Below, one piece after another: positions 19,430 through 27,841 of a stretch of 64,000 bases of DNA (positions are counted from its first letter, which is position 1; each line of letters begins with the position of its first letter). The notes under the pieces were generated by a model. That model had not been told where the DNA came from and ran no database searches. It saw only the letters and a list, made by a program, of their open reading frames with translations. Made by a program: the position numbers and the translations under genes. Source of the DNA: an uncultured Porphyromonadaceae bacterium (GTDB lineage Bacteria; Bacteroidota; Bacteroidia; Bacteroidales; Muribaculaceae); assembly GCA_946553045.1 (NCBI GenBank), contig CAMNRO010000001.1:88367-152366 (forward strand), read 5' to 3'.

Positions 19430-22400
19430 ATGAAAAAACTTTATCTATTCCTGGTGACAGCCATAGTGGCTCTGTGCGGCTCATTCGCCGCAGAGGCCGC
19501 AACAGGCGGTACAATCTCATGGAACTATCCCGGAGCAGTAGAAATCTACACCTGGACTTCCTCTACGAAAACCCTGACTGAGGTTAGCCTCGATGCCAAC
19601 GCAACAAGCTATACTGTCGAAAAAAATATGATAGCGCATTATGTGTTCGTAAAAAACGGCTATCAGGTGGCAAGCTTTTCCGGCATTAAACCAAACGGCG
19701 ATTCCCAAAGCATCAATAAAGGCAATCCCTTCGGTTACGAAGGCGATAAATTCGGTCAGTTATACAACGTTACTTTCAACGGTTCAAATGCCGGTACAAA
19801 TTTCATTCTGGAACTCGTATCTGACGAAGAAGCCAACAAAGAAGCCACATTCACGCTCGACATCGAAAACGGTTCCAATCTTGTTTCTTCAATCACAGTC
19901 GGTGCACGCGACATATCTTATGCTGACGGCAAGCAGACCGTAAGCTATAAGCCAGCATTGGAAAAAGACGTTACCATTACAGTCGCCAGCAACGAATCCA
20001 TTTACAGCGCAAAACATAACGGCGTTGAGCTTCCCGTTAAGAACAGCTATGGCACCAAGTATTACAAAGTTGATGCAATCAGTGCCGATGACATCATAAC
20101 CATACGCGGTTATGATGAAGAACCGGTTATAGAAACCTGCAAAGTCACTATCGATATTCCCGAAAACGCCAAAGACGCCCTCAATAAGGTCTGGAACACC
20201 TCCACCCTCAAGGAAGTTATTGCTGCAGAAGACGGCTCTTACACCGTAAACAAGGGCGATATCATCAATATCCGTTTCAAGGAAGACTATAAGATAAATT
20301 CCGTCAAGGCAAATGATGCCGATGTAACTGTCAATGGTCTTATCACCTCTAACTTCGCAATCAATGCAGACACCCATGTCGTAATCGATGCAGCCCCCAT
20401 TACATACGCAGACGTGACATGGACCGTATATATCGCCAATCCTGAAGGCGTGAGCCTCCGCGCCGGAAACGGCCTCGTCGGCTACGACCTTGACCTCAGC
20501 CAGGGAGGCGAACCTGTCACCTCCGATATCGAATTCAAGGCTGCCAAGGAAAACGGAGTTGTCCTTTCGCCTGCCATGACCATTCCCGCCGCACAGACCT
20601 ACAAATTCACCTTCACTGTATCCGAGAAATACTCGTCGCTGTTGTATAACCCCAAAGAAGGCTACTGGATTAAGGCCACACGCAACTCGAACCTCTCTTC
20701 TGTAGCCGACAACCCTGTAACCGACCGTACATTCTATATCGTCGCACAAAAAATAGACCGCAGTGCAAAAGCTGTCGTCTATCTTTCCACAAACGGAGTG
20801 AAAGCCATTCTCAACGGTCAGGGCACTAACATCACCATCGACCAGCTGGGTTATAAGATGATTGAATTCGACCCCGAATACGACACTCCTTTCAGCGGCC
20901 GCTTCTACAGCAATGCCGTACAAAACCCCGCAGTATATGTAGACGGTACAGCTGCAAAAGCTGATGAAAACAACATTTACAGCCTCGATATCAAAGACGG
21001 CTCAGTTGTAAAAATGTTCGGCGACGGCAAAATCCACTCACAGAAAGAAGTTTCGGTTGACGCAGCTCCCGGCACCAGCGCTGAGATTACCTACGACAAA
21101 ATCGTTACGACAACAAAATCGTTCAGCTGCTTCGACGGCACAGAAGTGACCATCGTTCCCGACGAAAACACATCTATCGTAATCGACGGCAACCCCGTTC
21201 AGGCAAGCCGTATGAGCAAGGTTGCCGCAAGCGAAGGCACCCCCTACACATTCACCACAACCGGCGCACATCAGATTAGCCTTGTCTACACTGGCGCTCC
21301 TGTCGACGAATACATTCTCGATCCTGTTTCCGGCTCGACAGTAGAATCGCTCGACCCGATTACCATCGCATTCCCCAACGCCGCCGACGTTACAGTTGAA
21401 ATGGCAGGTGACGAAATCCTCTTCATGAGCATGGACCAGACGTACGCAGCATGGAATATGGCGGTAACCAAAGTTGAAGACGCCGATTGCCCGACATTCC
21501 AGCTCGTCGCCTCGCCTGCCCCCGACGCTCTTAAGCAATACATGCTCAACATACCCGCAGGCTTCTTCAAGATAAACGGTGCTACCAACAGCCCCGAAAT
21601 CGACGCCACTTTCACCCTGCAGAAAAAACTCGAAGACATCGAAGTGATGTTCAGCCCCACCGGCGACGTTCCTGTTTCGGAATATCCCACTTTCAATATC
21701 GTATTCGAGGAAACTCTCCAGGTGTCTACCGCAGCCGACATTGCATCGAAACTGACTGTAACATTCGACGGCGAGACTCTCACTCCCGAAACCGACTTCA
21801 TGTACGGCACAGAAGGATTCTACTTCATGCTTATGCTTAGCAATTCCGACTACTTCCGACCCGGCGCCCTCACCGTGTCGCTCGCAGAAGGTGCCCTCAG
21901 CCTTTCCGGCACACCGTCGCCCACAATTGAACACACATGGAACCTCATCGAGCCTAAAGAGTATGTGTGCACCATCACCCCCGACGCCACTCAGACAGTT
22001 ACAAGCCTCGAAAAAATCACTGTCGTATTCGAGAACGCCGAGAGTGCCACTATCAGCAACTCGTATGGCGTGAGCCTCAAGGGCGGCACACCCGGCAACG
22101 CAGACTACTACAACGTGACCGGCAAAATCACCCCCGTTGAAAACGAAGAGCATCCTACCTTTGACATCACTTTCGACCCCGCTCCCACAAATGCAGGCCA
22201 GTATGAGCTTACCTTAGGCTATGGCGTGTTCTATCTCGACAACTCCACAAGCTATCCCAATGGATATCTCACCCGCAAGTACACACTCTCTCCCTCTACC
22301 GGTATTGAAGGTGTGATTGTAGACGGCGAAGCCAACGGTGACATCTACAACCTCCAGGGTGTGAAACTCAACTCCAAGTGGAGCGACCTCCCTGCCGGCC

Positions 22401-22438
22401 TCTACATCATCGGCGGTCAGAAAGTAATCAAGCACTAA
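19430..22438 (+). CDS. Large surface protein with Ig-like repeats and T9SS-like tail
   Basis: A 1002-residue exported protein of unknown function. It has a signal peptide (1-24), then many beta-sandwich-like stretches. At least two internal repeats are visible: YILDPVSGSTVESLDPITI (near residue 625) and YVCTITPDATQTVTSLEKI (near residue 845), each followed by VxFxNA. The C-terminus (GDIYNLQGVKLNSKWSDL, then PAGLYIIGGQKVIKH) is the short tail form common in Bacteroidales surface proteins. It has no enzyme motif; adhesion or binding is a guess. A strong terminator follows, closing the three-gene cluster. Confidence 0.82.
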   Translation: MKKLYLFLVTAIVALCGSFAAEAATGGTISWNYPGAVEIYTWTSSTKTLTEVSLDANATSYTVEKNMIAHYVFVKNGYQVASFSGIKPNGDSQSINKGNPFGYEGDKFGQLYNVTFNGSNAGTNFILELVSDEEANKEATFTLDIENGSNLVSSITVGARDISYADGKQTVSYKPALEKDVTITVASNESIYSAKHNGVELPVKNSYGTKYYKVDAISADDIITIRGYDEEPVIETCKVTIDIPENAKDALNKVWNTSTLKEVIAAEDGSYTVNKGDIINIRFKEDYKINSVKANDADVTVNGLITSNFAINADTHVVIDAAPITYADVTWTVYIANPEGVSLRAGNGLVGYDLDLSQGGEPVTSDIEFKAAKENGVVLSPAMTIPAAQTYKFTFTVSEKYSSLLYNPKEGYWIKATRNSNLSSVADNPVTDRTFYIVAQKIDRSAKAVVYLSTNGVKAILNGQGTNITIDQLGYKMIEFDPEYDTPFSGRFYSNAVQNPAVYVDGTAAKADENNIYSLDIKDGSVVKMFGDGKIHSQKEVSVDAAPGTSAEITYDKIVTTTKSFSCFDGTEVTIVPDENTSIVIDGNPVQASRMSKVAASEGTPYTFTTTGAHQISLVYTGAPVDEYILDPVSGSTVESLDPITIAFPNAADVTVEMAGDEILFMSMDQTYAAWNMAVTKVEDADCPTFQLVASPAPDALKQYMLNIPAGFFKINGATNSPEIDATFTLQKKLEDIEVMFSPTGDVPVSEYPTFNIVFEETLQVSTAADIASKLTVTFDGETLTPETDFMYGTEGFYFMLMLSNSDYFRPGALTVSLAEGALSLSGTPSPTIEHTWNLIEPKEYVCTITPDATQTVTSLEKITVVFENAESATISNSYGVSLKGGTPGNADYYNVTGKITPVENEEHPTFDITFDPAPTNAGQYELTLGYGVFYLDNSTSYPNGYLTRKYTLSPSTGIEGVIVDGEANGDIYNLQGVKLNSKWSDLPAGLYIIGGQKVIKH

Positions 22439-22457
22439 TCCGAAATACTCTCACTAC

Positions 22458-22489
22458 AAAAAAGACGCTGTAATGCAGCGTCTTTTTTT
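22458..22489 (+). terminator. Intrinsic terminator of T9SS cargo cluster
   Basis: Stem AAGACGCTG/CAGCGTCTT with a 5 nt loop, flanked by A and T runs. It also faces the 3' end of wecG on the other strand. Confidence 0.9.
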
Positions 22490-22510
22490 GTATCTCTCAT
22501 ATACCGGACT

Positions 22511-23245
22511 TCATCGGCGCGACAGAAGCTGTAGCAAAAAATAATAGAAGAACTTCACATCGTCTATGAAATAGCGGCGAAACAGGCGTCTGGGCTCCTT
22601 GCAGAAACGATAGAACCATTCCAGACAAAGCTTCTGCATGATTGCAGGCGCACGCTTGATATTACCGGCTTCGAAATCGATAGTCGCTCCGAGAGCCATC
22701 CATATATCCACTCCGGGCATACGGTCTTTGTGGGTCATAATCCACTTTTCCTGCTTGCTCGAACCCACCCCGACGAGCACAACATTGGCGCCCGAACGGT
22801 TTATGATATCGTAGATAGAGCGGTTTTCATCTTCATTTTTTTAAAAACCGTAAGATGGCGAATGGGCTCCGACAACTATACGCCGCCCGACATCGCTGTT
22901 AATACGCTCCATAGCCCGCTCAGCCACCCCCGGTCCTGCTCCGAGAAGGAATATGCGGCAGTCCGGATTGTTGCGGTGATACTTATAAAACGCAGGGAAA
23001 AAGCTGCTGCCCGGTATGGTTTCCGGCAAAGAGCGCTTCAGAAGCTTAGAGCAGAAATAAAGGATACGGCTGTCGCACACCACCCAGTCGGCCTTGTCGT
23101 AGCAACGCCTGAAATCCTCGTCAGATTCAAGCCTTACCAAATGGTCTACATTCGGGGTGAAGAGCACTCCTTTATCGAGCCTCTCGAGGAGTTCGGCACA
23201 TGTCAGCGCCTGTATGCGGGCATGCAGAATCCTGACTATGTTCAT
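22511..23245 (-). pseudogene. WecG/TagA/CpsF glycosyltransferase with an in-frame stop codon
   Basis: The frame encodes a 244-codon GT26-family enzyme, which transfers N-acetylmannosaminuronic acid or ManNAc-like sugars onto lipid-linked intermediates at the inner membrane. Family motifs are present on both sides of the break: FTPNVDHLVRL, VVCDSR, FLLGAGPGVAE, then VLVGVGSSKQEKWI and the membrane-associating, basic C-terminus. Codon 135 (22841-22843) is TAA, between SPSYGF and KNEDENRSIYDI; both halves are in the same frame. Relatives normally have Glu here, so a GAA to TAA change explains it. The start overlaps the stop of the GT4 gene (ATGA). It could be a recent pseudogene, a sequencing error, or a readthrough case. 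Confidence 0.85.
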
Positions 23246-24219
23246 GGTCTATCAATCAGAGAAAGGTAAATATCAAATATCCGTGCGGCCACGGAATCAT
23301 GGTCGAGGCCGAGCGCAAAAATTTTTTCGCGTCCGGTCATACCGCCGCCGGAGTCCTCGCTGAGCGCGGCAAAAACATGGTCGGCCAGTGATTCAGGGTC
23401 AGACACACTGCAGCAGGCGCTACGCCCGACACCGGCAAGCAGCATGTCGACATCGCCGACTTTAGTAGACACAACCGGAAGATTGCATGCCATAGCCTCT
23501 TTGACAGACTGCGGCGAGCCTTCCGAAACAGAAGTCATCAGCATGACATCTGATTCACACATTGTCCGGGCGACCTCACGGCGAGTCATGTTCATGATAC
23601 ATGCGGTATCGGCTTTCAATCCATATTTTTCTTCAAGCTTCGAAACCGCAGCCTGAAACAGAGGATAGTTCTTCACCGCACGGGCCGGGTCGCTGGGAAA
23701 CAATATGCGGACTCTTCCATCGGCCTTGCCGGCCGGAGCGCTGTCGGAGGGCGTAAAAATTTCCGTATCCACCGAACAGGCAATCTTGGCCACATTGCCG
23801 CAACAGCGGCTTACAAGTGCCGTCATGCGGTCATTAAGAGATATAGCCGTGTCGACATGCCTGAGAATGCGGCGGGTCAGTGCGACCTGAACCGTCTTTC
23901 CCTGCTCGGGCTGTATATCTCCGCCATGAAGCGTAAGGACCACAGGCACATTCCAACGGCGGAAAGGCCACAGAAGAAACAGCCCCGACAGCCCGTAGTG
24001 GATATGAACCAGGTCATATCCTCCGCCGCTTATTTTTTTATTTATCGCTACTACCGACTTCAGATATGCTTTGTTGCCATCTTTGTTATCGATATAATAA
24101 ACATCGTATTCAACCTCAGGGTAGCATCGGCAGACAGCCTCCATCTGTTCCTTTACGAACACGCCGTAGTCCGGCCTGTTTTCGGAGGGGAACATATTTG
24201 TAACCAATAGAATTTTCAT
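23242..24219 (-). CDS. GT4-family glycosyltransferase
   Basis: A 325-residue GT-B fold enzyme. The N-terminal half holds ILLVTNMFPSENRPDYGVFV and VVLTLHGGD; the C-terminal half holds the nucleotide-sugar part (RILFPSDPARAVKNYPLF, SEGSPQSVKEAMACNLPVVST, the usual EGxP and EA pattern). It should transfer a sugar from a nucleotide donor to a glycan in the cytoplasm, probably for surface polysaccharide, with WecG downstream. The start at 24219 is preferred to a TTG at 24252 because the protein then begins like other GT4 enzymes. Its stop overlaps the wecG ATG. Confidence 0.88.
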   Translation of the reverse strand: MKILLVTNMFPSENRPDYGVFVKEQMEAVCRCYPEVEYDVYYIDNKDGNKAYLKSVVAINKKISGGGYDLVHIHYGLSGLFLLWPFRRWNVPVVLTLHGGDIQPEQGKTVQVALTRRILRHVDTAISLNDRMTALVSRCCGNVAKIACSVDTEIFTPSDSAPAGKADGRVRILFPSDPARAVKNYPLFQAAVSKLEEKYGLKADTACIMNMTRREVARTMCESDVMLMTSVSEGSPQSVKEAMACNLPVVSTKVGDVDMLLAGVGRSACCSVSDPESLADHVFAALSEDSGGGMTGREKIFALGLDHDSVAARIFDIYLSLIDRP

Positions 24220-24250
24220 AGAGTCAGGAGGCTGTTTAACATTTAACGAC

Positions 24251-24285
24251 AATGAAGCCCCAAATATTGCTTTTGGGGCTTCATA
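24251..24285 (-). terminator. Hairpin terminator after UPF0371 gene
   Basis: Stem GAAGCCCCAA/TTGGGGCTTC with a short loop in the gap between UPF0371 and the GT4 gene. The T run is weak, so leakage into the GT4 gene is possible. Confidence 0.55.
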
Positions 24286-24305
24286 TAAGGTATGTTCAAA
24301 ATTTG

Positions 24306-25772
24306 TCAGCGCACCTTTCTCGCAGGGTCACAGGTGAGTCCGACTCCGAGTTTCTTGAAAATTTTACGGTCTACTTCGCCAAGCATCACCGTCGAGTGCA
24401 CCTGACAGCCGTCGAGTTGCGAGAGCTGTTCGAGAGCACGGCGGCAGTTCTCATCGTGGGTGCTGAGCACCGACAGAGCGACAAGAACCTCGTCGGTATG
24501 CAGGCGCGGGTTATGACCCCGGAGATAGTTGAGCTTCGTATATTGTATGGGCTCTATCATTTCCTGCGGTATCAGCTTCACGGAGTGCTCTATACCGGCA
24601 AGATGCTTCACCGTATTGAGTATCAGAGCCGCGCTGGGACCAAGCAAGGCACTTGTCTCGGCCGTGATGATGGTTCCGTCGGCAAGTTCGATGGCCGAAC
24701 AGGGCACTTCGCTGCGGGCGGCGCGTTCGCGTGCGGCCGACACACACCTGCGGTATGAGACGTCTATCTTAGCCTGCTTGAACAGCAGCGCAATCTTGTT
24801 GACTTCGGCATCGCTGCCTTCGCCTGTAGCCAGACGGTTTAGCGCGGTGAAATAGCGGCGTATAATCTCATTTTTTGAAGCATCGCAGCACACATCGTCG
24901 TCGCTGATACAGAATCCCACCATGTTCACGCCCATGTCAGTCGGCGATTTATATGGATTATGACCGTATATGCTTTCAAAAATGGCATTTAGCACCGGGA
25001 AAATCTCGATGTCGCGGTTATAATTGATTGCAGTCTTGCCATAGGCCTCAAGATGGAAGGGGTCTATCATGTTCACATCGTTGAGATCGGCTGTGGCGGC
25101 CTCATAGGCGATATTCACCGGATGCTTCAGCGCCAGGCTCCACACCGGGAATGTCTCGAACTTGGCATATCCGGCCTCGATGCCTCGCTTATGCTCGTTG
25201 TAGAGCTGGCTAAGACATACAGCCATCTTGCCGCTTCCGGGGCCCGGGGCGGTGACAATCACCAGCGGACGTGTAGTCTCGATATAGTCGTTGTGGCCGA
25301 AACCCTCGTCGGACGCAATCAGCCCGACATTTGTCGGATAGCCTTCGATTGTATAGTGATAGTACGCGGTGATACCCATTCGCTCAAGGCGCGCGCGATA
25401 GGCGTCGGCGCTCATCTGGCCGTTATAGTGGGTGATTACGACGGCACTAACCAGGAAACCGCGTTTCTGGAATTCCTCGCGCAGACGGAGCACGTCCATG
25501 TCGTAGGTTATTCCGAGGTCATTCCGCACTTTGTTTTTCTCGATATCGAGCGCGCTGATTACAATGACAATCTCGGCGCTGTCGCGCAGCTGACTGAGCA
25601 TTCGCAGCTTGATATCAGGTTCGAACCCGGGCAACACGCGGCTGGCGTGATGGTCGTCGAAGAGCTTTCCTCCGAGTTCAAGATAAAGTTTGTTGCCGAA
25701 CTGCGCAATGCGCTCCTTGATGTGTTCGGACTGAATCTTAAGATATTTTTCGTTGTCGAATCCGTGTCTCAT
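24306..25772 (-). CDS. UPF0371 (DUF1846) family protein
   Basis: A 488-residue protein of the UPF0371/DUF1846 family, found in many anaerobes and firmicutes; structures exist but no reaction is established. Typical stretches are MRHGFDNEKYLKIQSEHI at the N-terminus, GGKLFDDHHASRVLPGF, TAPGPGSGKMAVCLSQLYNE (a P-loop-like segment near residue 180) and the C-terminal NPRLHTDEVLVALSVLS. The start at 25772 is chosen because the -7 box covers 25781-25789 and would lie inside a longer frame; the leader is then only 1-3 nt. It diverges from the response regulator gene. Confidence 0.9.
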   Translation of the reverse strand: MRHGFDNEKYLKIQSEHIKERIAQFGNKLYLELGGKLFDDHHASRVLPGFEPDIKLRMLSQLRDSAEIVIVISALDIEKNKVRNDLGITYDMDVLRLREEFQKRGFLVSAVVITHYNGQMSADAYRARLERMGITAYYHYTIEGYPTNVGLIASDEGFGHNDYIETTRPLVIVTAPGPGSGKMAVCLSQLYNEHKRGIEAGYAKFETFPVWSLALKHPVNIAYEAATADLNDVNMIDPFHLEAYGKTAINYNRDIEIFPVLNAIFESIYGHNPYKSPTDMGVNMVGFCISDDDVCCDASKNEIIRRYFTALNRLATGEGSDAEVNKIALLFKQAKIDVSYRRCVSAARERAARSEVPCSAIELADGTIITAETSALLGPSAALILNTVKHLAGIEHSVKLIPQEMIEPIQYTKLNYLRGHNPRLHTDEVLVALSVLSTHDENCRRALEQLSQLDGCQVHSTVMLGEVDRKIFKKLGVGLTCDPARKVR

Positions 25773-25780
25773 AACGGATT

Positions 25781-25789
25781 GCAAAGTTA
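25781..25789 (-). promoter_or_regulatory. -7 box of UPF0371 gene, close to the ATG
   Basis: TAACTTTGC on the minus strand, with 8 nt between it and the ATG at 25772. The transcription start should be at or next to the start codon. Confidence 0.7.
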
Positions 25790-25855
25790 CGCATTTCCGC
25801 TCATCTCCGCAAACTCCGGCATTGTTTTTTGTTTTCGGATTCCGGCGGAATTTGC

Positions 25856-25864
25856 TATTTTTGC
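25856..25864 (+). promoter_or_regulatory. -7 box of response regulator, close to the ATG
   Basis: TATTTTTGC with 6 nt before the ATG at 25871, predicting a leaderless or near-leaderless mRNA. It decides the start codon against the longer frame from 25829. Confidence 0.7.
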
Positions 25865-25870
25865 AGATGT

Positions 25871-26449
25871 ATGAAGGTTCTGATTATTGACGACAATCCG
25901 GCGGTTAGAACAACTCTCCGGCTGGTACTCAACGGTGTTTTCGATGAAATAGCCGCTGTCGGCGACCCGCGTCTGATTCCGGCCCTGCTTGCCGCCGGAA
26001 ATATAGATGCCGTGCTGCTCGACATGAATTTCGACAACAGCCGTCTCGACGGAAGCGACGGTCTTTTCTGGCTTTCGCGAATCAAGGAAAGCGAAAATGC
26101 CCCTGCGGTCGTGCTCATCACAGCTTTCGGGGACGTACCGCTTGCCGTCGAAGCCATGAAACTCGGGGCTGAAGACTTCGTGACGAAACCGTGGGATAAC
26201 GACGAACTCATCGCCAAACTTAACAAAGCCATTGCCCGCAACAGAGCCGGACGCGATGCTAGCCTCGTGCTCGACAAAGCCCGCGAACTCGAACGCCTCG
26301 ACAACCAACGCCGCCAGATGACTCTCGACGAACTCAAATTCGAGCACGTCAGCAGTGTTGTAGACAGTTGCGGAGGAAATCTCAGCGCCGCGGCCGACCG
26401 CCTCGGCATAACCCGACAGACATTATATAATATACTCAAGAAAAAGTGA
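25871..26449 (+). CDS. Response regulator with Fis-type DNA-binding domain and no AAA+ domain
   Basis: A 192-residue regulator. The receiver (1-120) has the acidic pocket IIDDN, phosphoacceptor D51 in AVLLDMNF, the conserved Thr/Ser in VVLITAFGD and Lys in VTKPW. A helical linker leads to a C-terminal Fis-like helix-turn-helix (about 150-192, AADRLGITRQTLYNILKKK). NtrC proteins have an AAA+ domain between these parts; it is absent here, as in the RegA/PrrA/ActR group, so activation of sigma-54 is unlikely. It forms a unit with the histidine kinase, whose GTG start overlaps its stop. The signal and targets are unknown. Confidence 0.92.
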   Translation: MKVLIIDDNPAVRTTLRLVLNGVFDEIAAVGDPRLIPALLAAGNIDAVLLDMNFDNSRLDGSDGLFWLSRIKESENAPAVVLITAFGDVPLAVEAMKLGAEDFVTKPWDNDELIAKLNKAIARNRAGRDASLVLDKARELERLDNQRRQMTLDELKFEHVSSVVDSCGGNLSAAADRLGITRQTLYNILKKK

Positions 26450-27444
26450 GACATTTCCGACTCAATTTCGCTCTTCTCCTGACAACTGTCGCTACTGCCG
26501 CCGCGCTTGCCGTATGGCTGTTTTCGACCGGACGTTGGCCTCTCGGAATTTTCGCCCTGCTTCTTCTGTGTTTTGCGGTCTTGTCTCTCGTATCGCTGAC
26601 GAAAAAGCTCATAAGACTCATGAGCACTTTTGTGAGCGCTCTCGAGATGAACGACGTGACAATGCAGTTCAATATCGGCGAAGACGACCGCGAGCTGCAC
26701 CGCATGTCGCAGTCGATGAACAGCATCATAGAGCTATACCGCTCCAACACACGCCAGCTCGAGACCGGAAAACTCTATTACGACCGCATTCTGCGTATCA
26801 TGACCCATGAAATGCGCAACTCCATAACCCCGGTCATAGCCATAGCCGACGACATTGAAAAACACCCCGAAAAATATGATGGCGACAATCTCAAAGAGGC
26901 AATATCGGTGATAAGGAGCCAGAGCGAAGGCATAAAACACTTTCTGGACGCATACTACGAAATGACCCACATACCGGTTCCTGAGAAAACACGCGTAGAT
27001 GCCATAGCGTTTTTCAACAGAATAAAAGCCATGGCAAGGATTGAGGCGGCAAACCGTTCGCTGCCTGAAAATGTGTGCGGGTTTATCGTTGCCAGAGACA
27101 TGACTCTCGATATAGACACCGCTCTGATGACGCAGGCGCTGATAAACCTCATACGCAACGCTCTCGATGCGGTCGCCGCCGTCGAAAATCCGTCGGTAAA
27201 TGTCGTGGTAAGCTCGTCCGACGGACAGCCATATATTTCGATTGAAGACAATGGTCCCGGCCTATCGCCCGAAATTGCCGAAAACCTGTTCCAGCCCTTC
27301 CTTTCCACCAAAGCAGGCGGAAGCGGCGTCGGTCTATACCTCAGCCGCCAGATAGTGCGGCAGCACGAAGGCGACCTACGGCTGACAAGTAGCCGCCACG
27401 GCGCAATAGCCACCATCATTCTTCCTGCAGAGTCATCAAGATGA
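26446..27444 (+). CDS. Sensor histidine kinase
   Basis: A 332-residue membrane kinase and the partner of the regulator upstream. Two hydrophobic helices (about 7-27 and 33-51) are separated by only a few residues, so there is almost no periplasmic sensor; it may sense within the membrane or cytoplasm. Then come a linker, HisKA with H121 (IMTHEMRNSITP), and HATPase boxes LINLIRNALDAV, EDNGPGL and GSGVGLYLSRQ. The start is a GTG at 26446 overlapping the TGA of the regulator. The compact layout resembles NtrY-like kinases cut to the core. It should autophosphorylate and pass phosphate to D51 of the regulator. Confidence 0.9.
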   Translation: MRHFRLNFALLLTTVATAAALAVWLFSTGRWPLGIFALLLLCFAVLSLVSLTKKLIRLMSTFVSALEMNDVTMQFNIGEDDRELHRMSQSMNSIIELYRSNTRQLETGKLYYDRILRIMTHEMRNSITPVIAIADDIEKHPEKYDGDNLKEAISVIRSQSEGIKHFLDAYYEMTHIPVPEKTRVDAIAFFNRIKAMARIEAANRSLPENVCGFIVARDMTLDIDTALMTQALINLIRNALDAVAAVENPSVNVVVSSSDGQPYISIEDNGPGLSPEIAENLFQPFLSTKAGGSGVGLYLSRQIVRQHEGDLRLTSSRHGAIATIILPAESSR

Positions 27445-27466
27445 CTCCACAGACACCTATGGATGC

Positions 27467-27498
27467 AAAAAGAGGACTGCCCTCACGGGAAATCCTCT
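27467..27498 (-). terminator. Terminator of the tRNA-Asn pair
   Basis: On the minus strand an outer stem AGAGGA/TCCTCT and an inner CCC/GGG are followed by TTTTT, a few bases after the first tRNA. It may also serve the kinase gene from the other side. Confidence 0.65.
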
Positions 27499-27503
27499 AT
27501 TTG

Positions 27504-27577
27504 CGCTTCAAGATGGACTCGAACCAACGACCCTCTGATTAACAGTCAGATGCTCTAACCGACTGAGCTATTGAAGC
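27504..27577 (-). tRNA. tRNA-Asn (GTT), copy 2 in transcription order
   Basis: A 74 nt cloverleaf: acceptor GCTTCAA/TTGAAGC, D arm GCTC/GAGC, anticodon arm TCTGA-CTGTTAA-TCAGA with anticodon GTT, T loop TTCGAGT, discriminator G, no encoded CCA. The T stem (GTTGG/CCATC) has one U-U mismatch. It is identical to the copy at 27626. Confidence 0.93.
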
Positions 27578-27625
27578 ATGGTTTGCAAGCCGAAACCTGC
27601 ATATATGTATGTGATAATGAATAAG

Positions 27626-27699
27626 CGCTTCAAGATGGACTCGAACCAACGACCCTCTGATTAACAGTCAGATGCTCTAACCGACTGAGCTATTGAAGC
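27626..27699 (-). tRNA. tRNA-Asn (GTT), copy 1 in transcription order
   Basis: The same 74 nt sequence as the copy at 27504, including the T-stem U-U mismatch; the 48 bp spacer differs from other DNA nearby. Both are transcribed from the promoter at 27735-27767. Confidence 0.93.
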
Positions 27700-27734
27700 A
27701 GTTATTTTGGCAGCCCCTCCGGGCTTTTTGCGGT

Positions 27735-27767
27735 GCAAATTTACAATCAATTTTTGAACTATGCAAA
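27735..27767 (-). promoter_or_regulatory. Promoter of the tRNA-Asn pair
   Basis: On the minus strand -33 TTTG (27764-27767), 20 bp spacing, and -7 TAAATTTGC (27735-27743). A small GC hairpin with a plus-strand T run (27712-27730) lies between the promoter and the first tRNA. Confidence 0.7.
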
Positions 27768-27841
27768 TATTTTTTCTGTTTTTTTGATTTTTATTTTTCA
27801 ACACAGCAAAAACGAGGCCAAAAACAGGGCCGGAACCACAC

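Noticed and set aside
22780..22841. Frameshift in the wecG-like gene
   Set aside because: Counting codons through the T5A7 run shows that both parts are in one frame (23245 and 22780 differ by a multiple of three). The break is a stop codon, not a frameshift.
27504..27699. Direct repeats as a possible CRISPR or phage attachment duplication
   Set aside because: The repeat unit is a complete tRNA-Asn; there are only two copies and no integrase or foreign gene block beside them.
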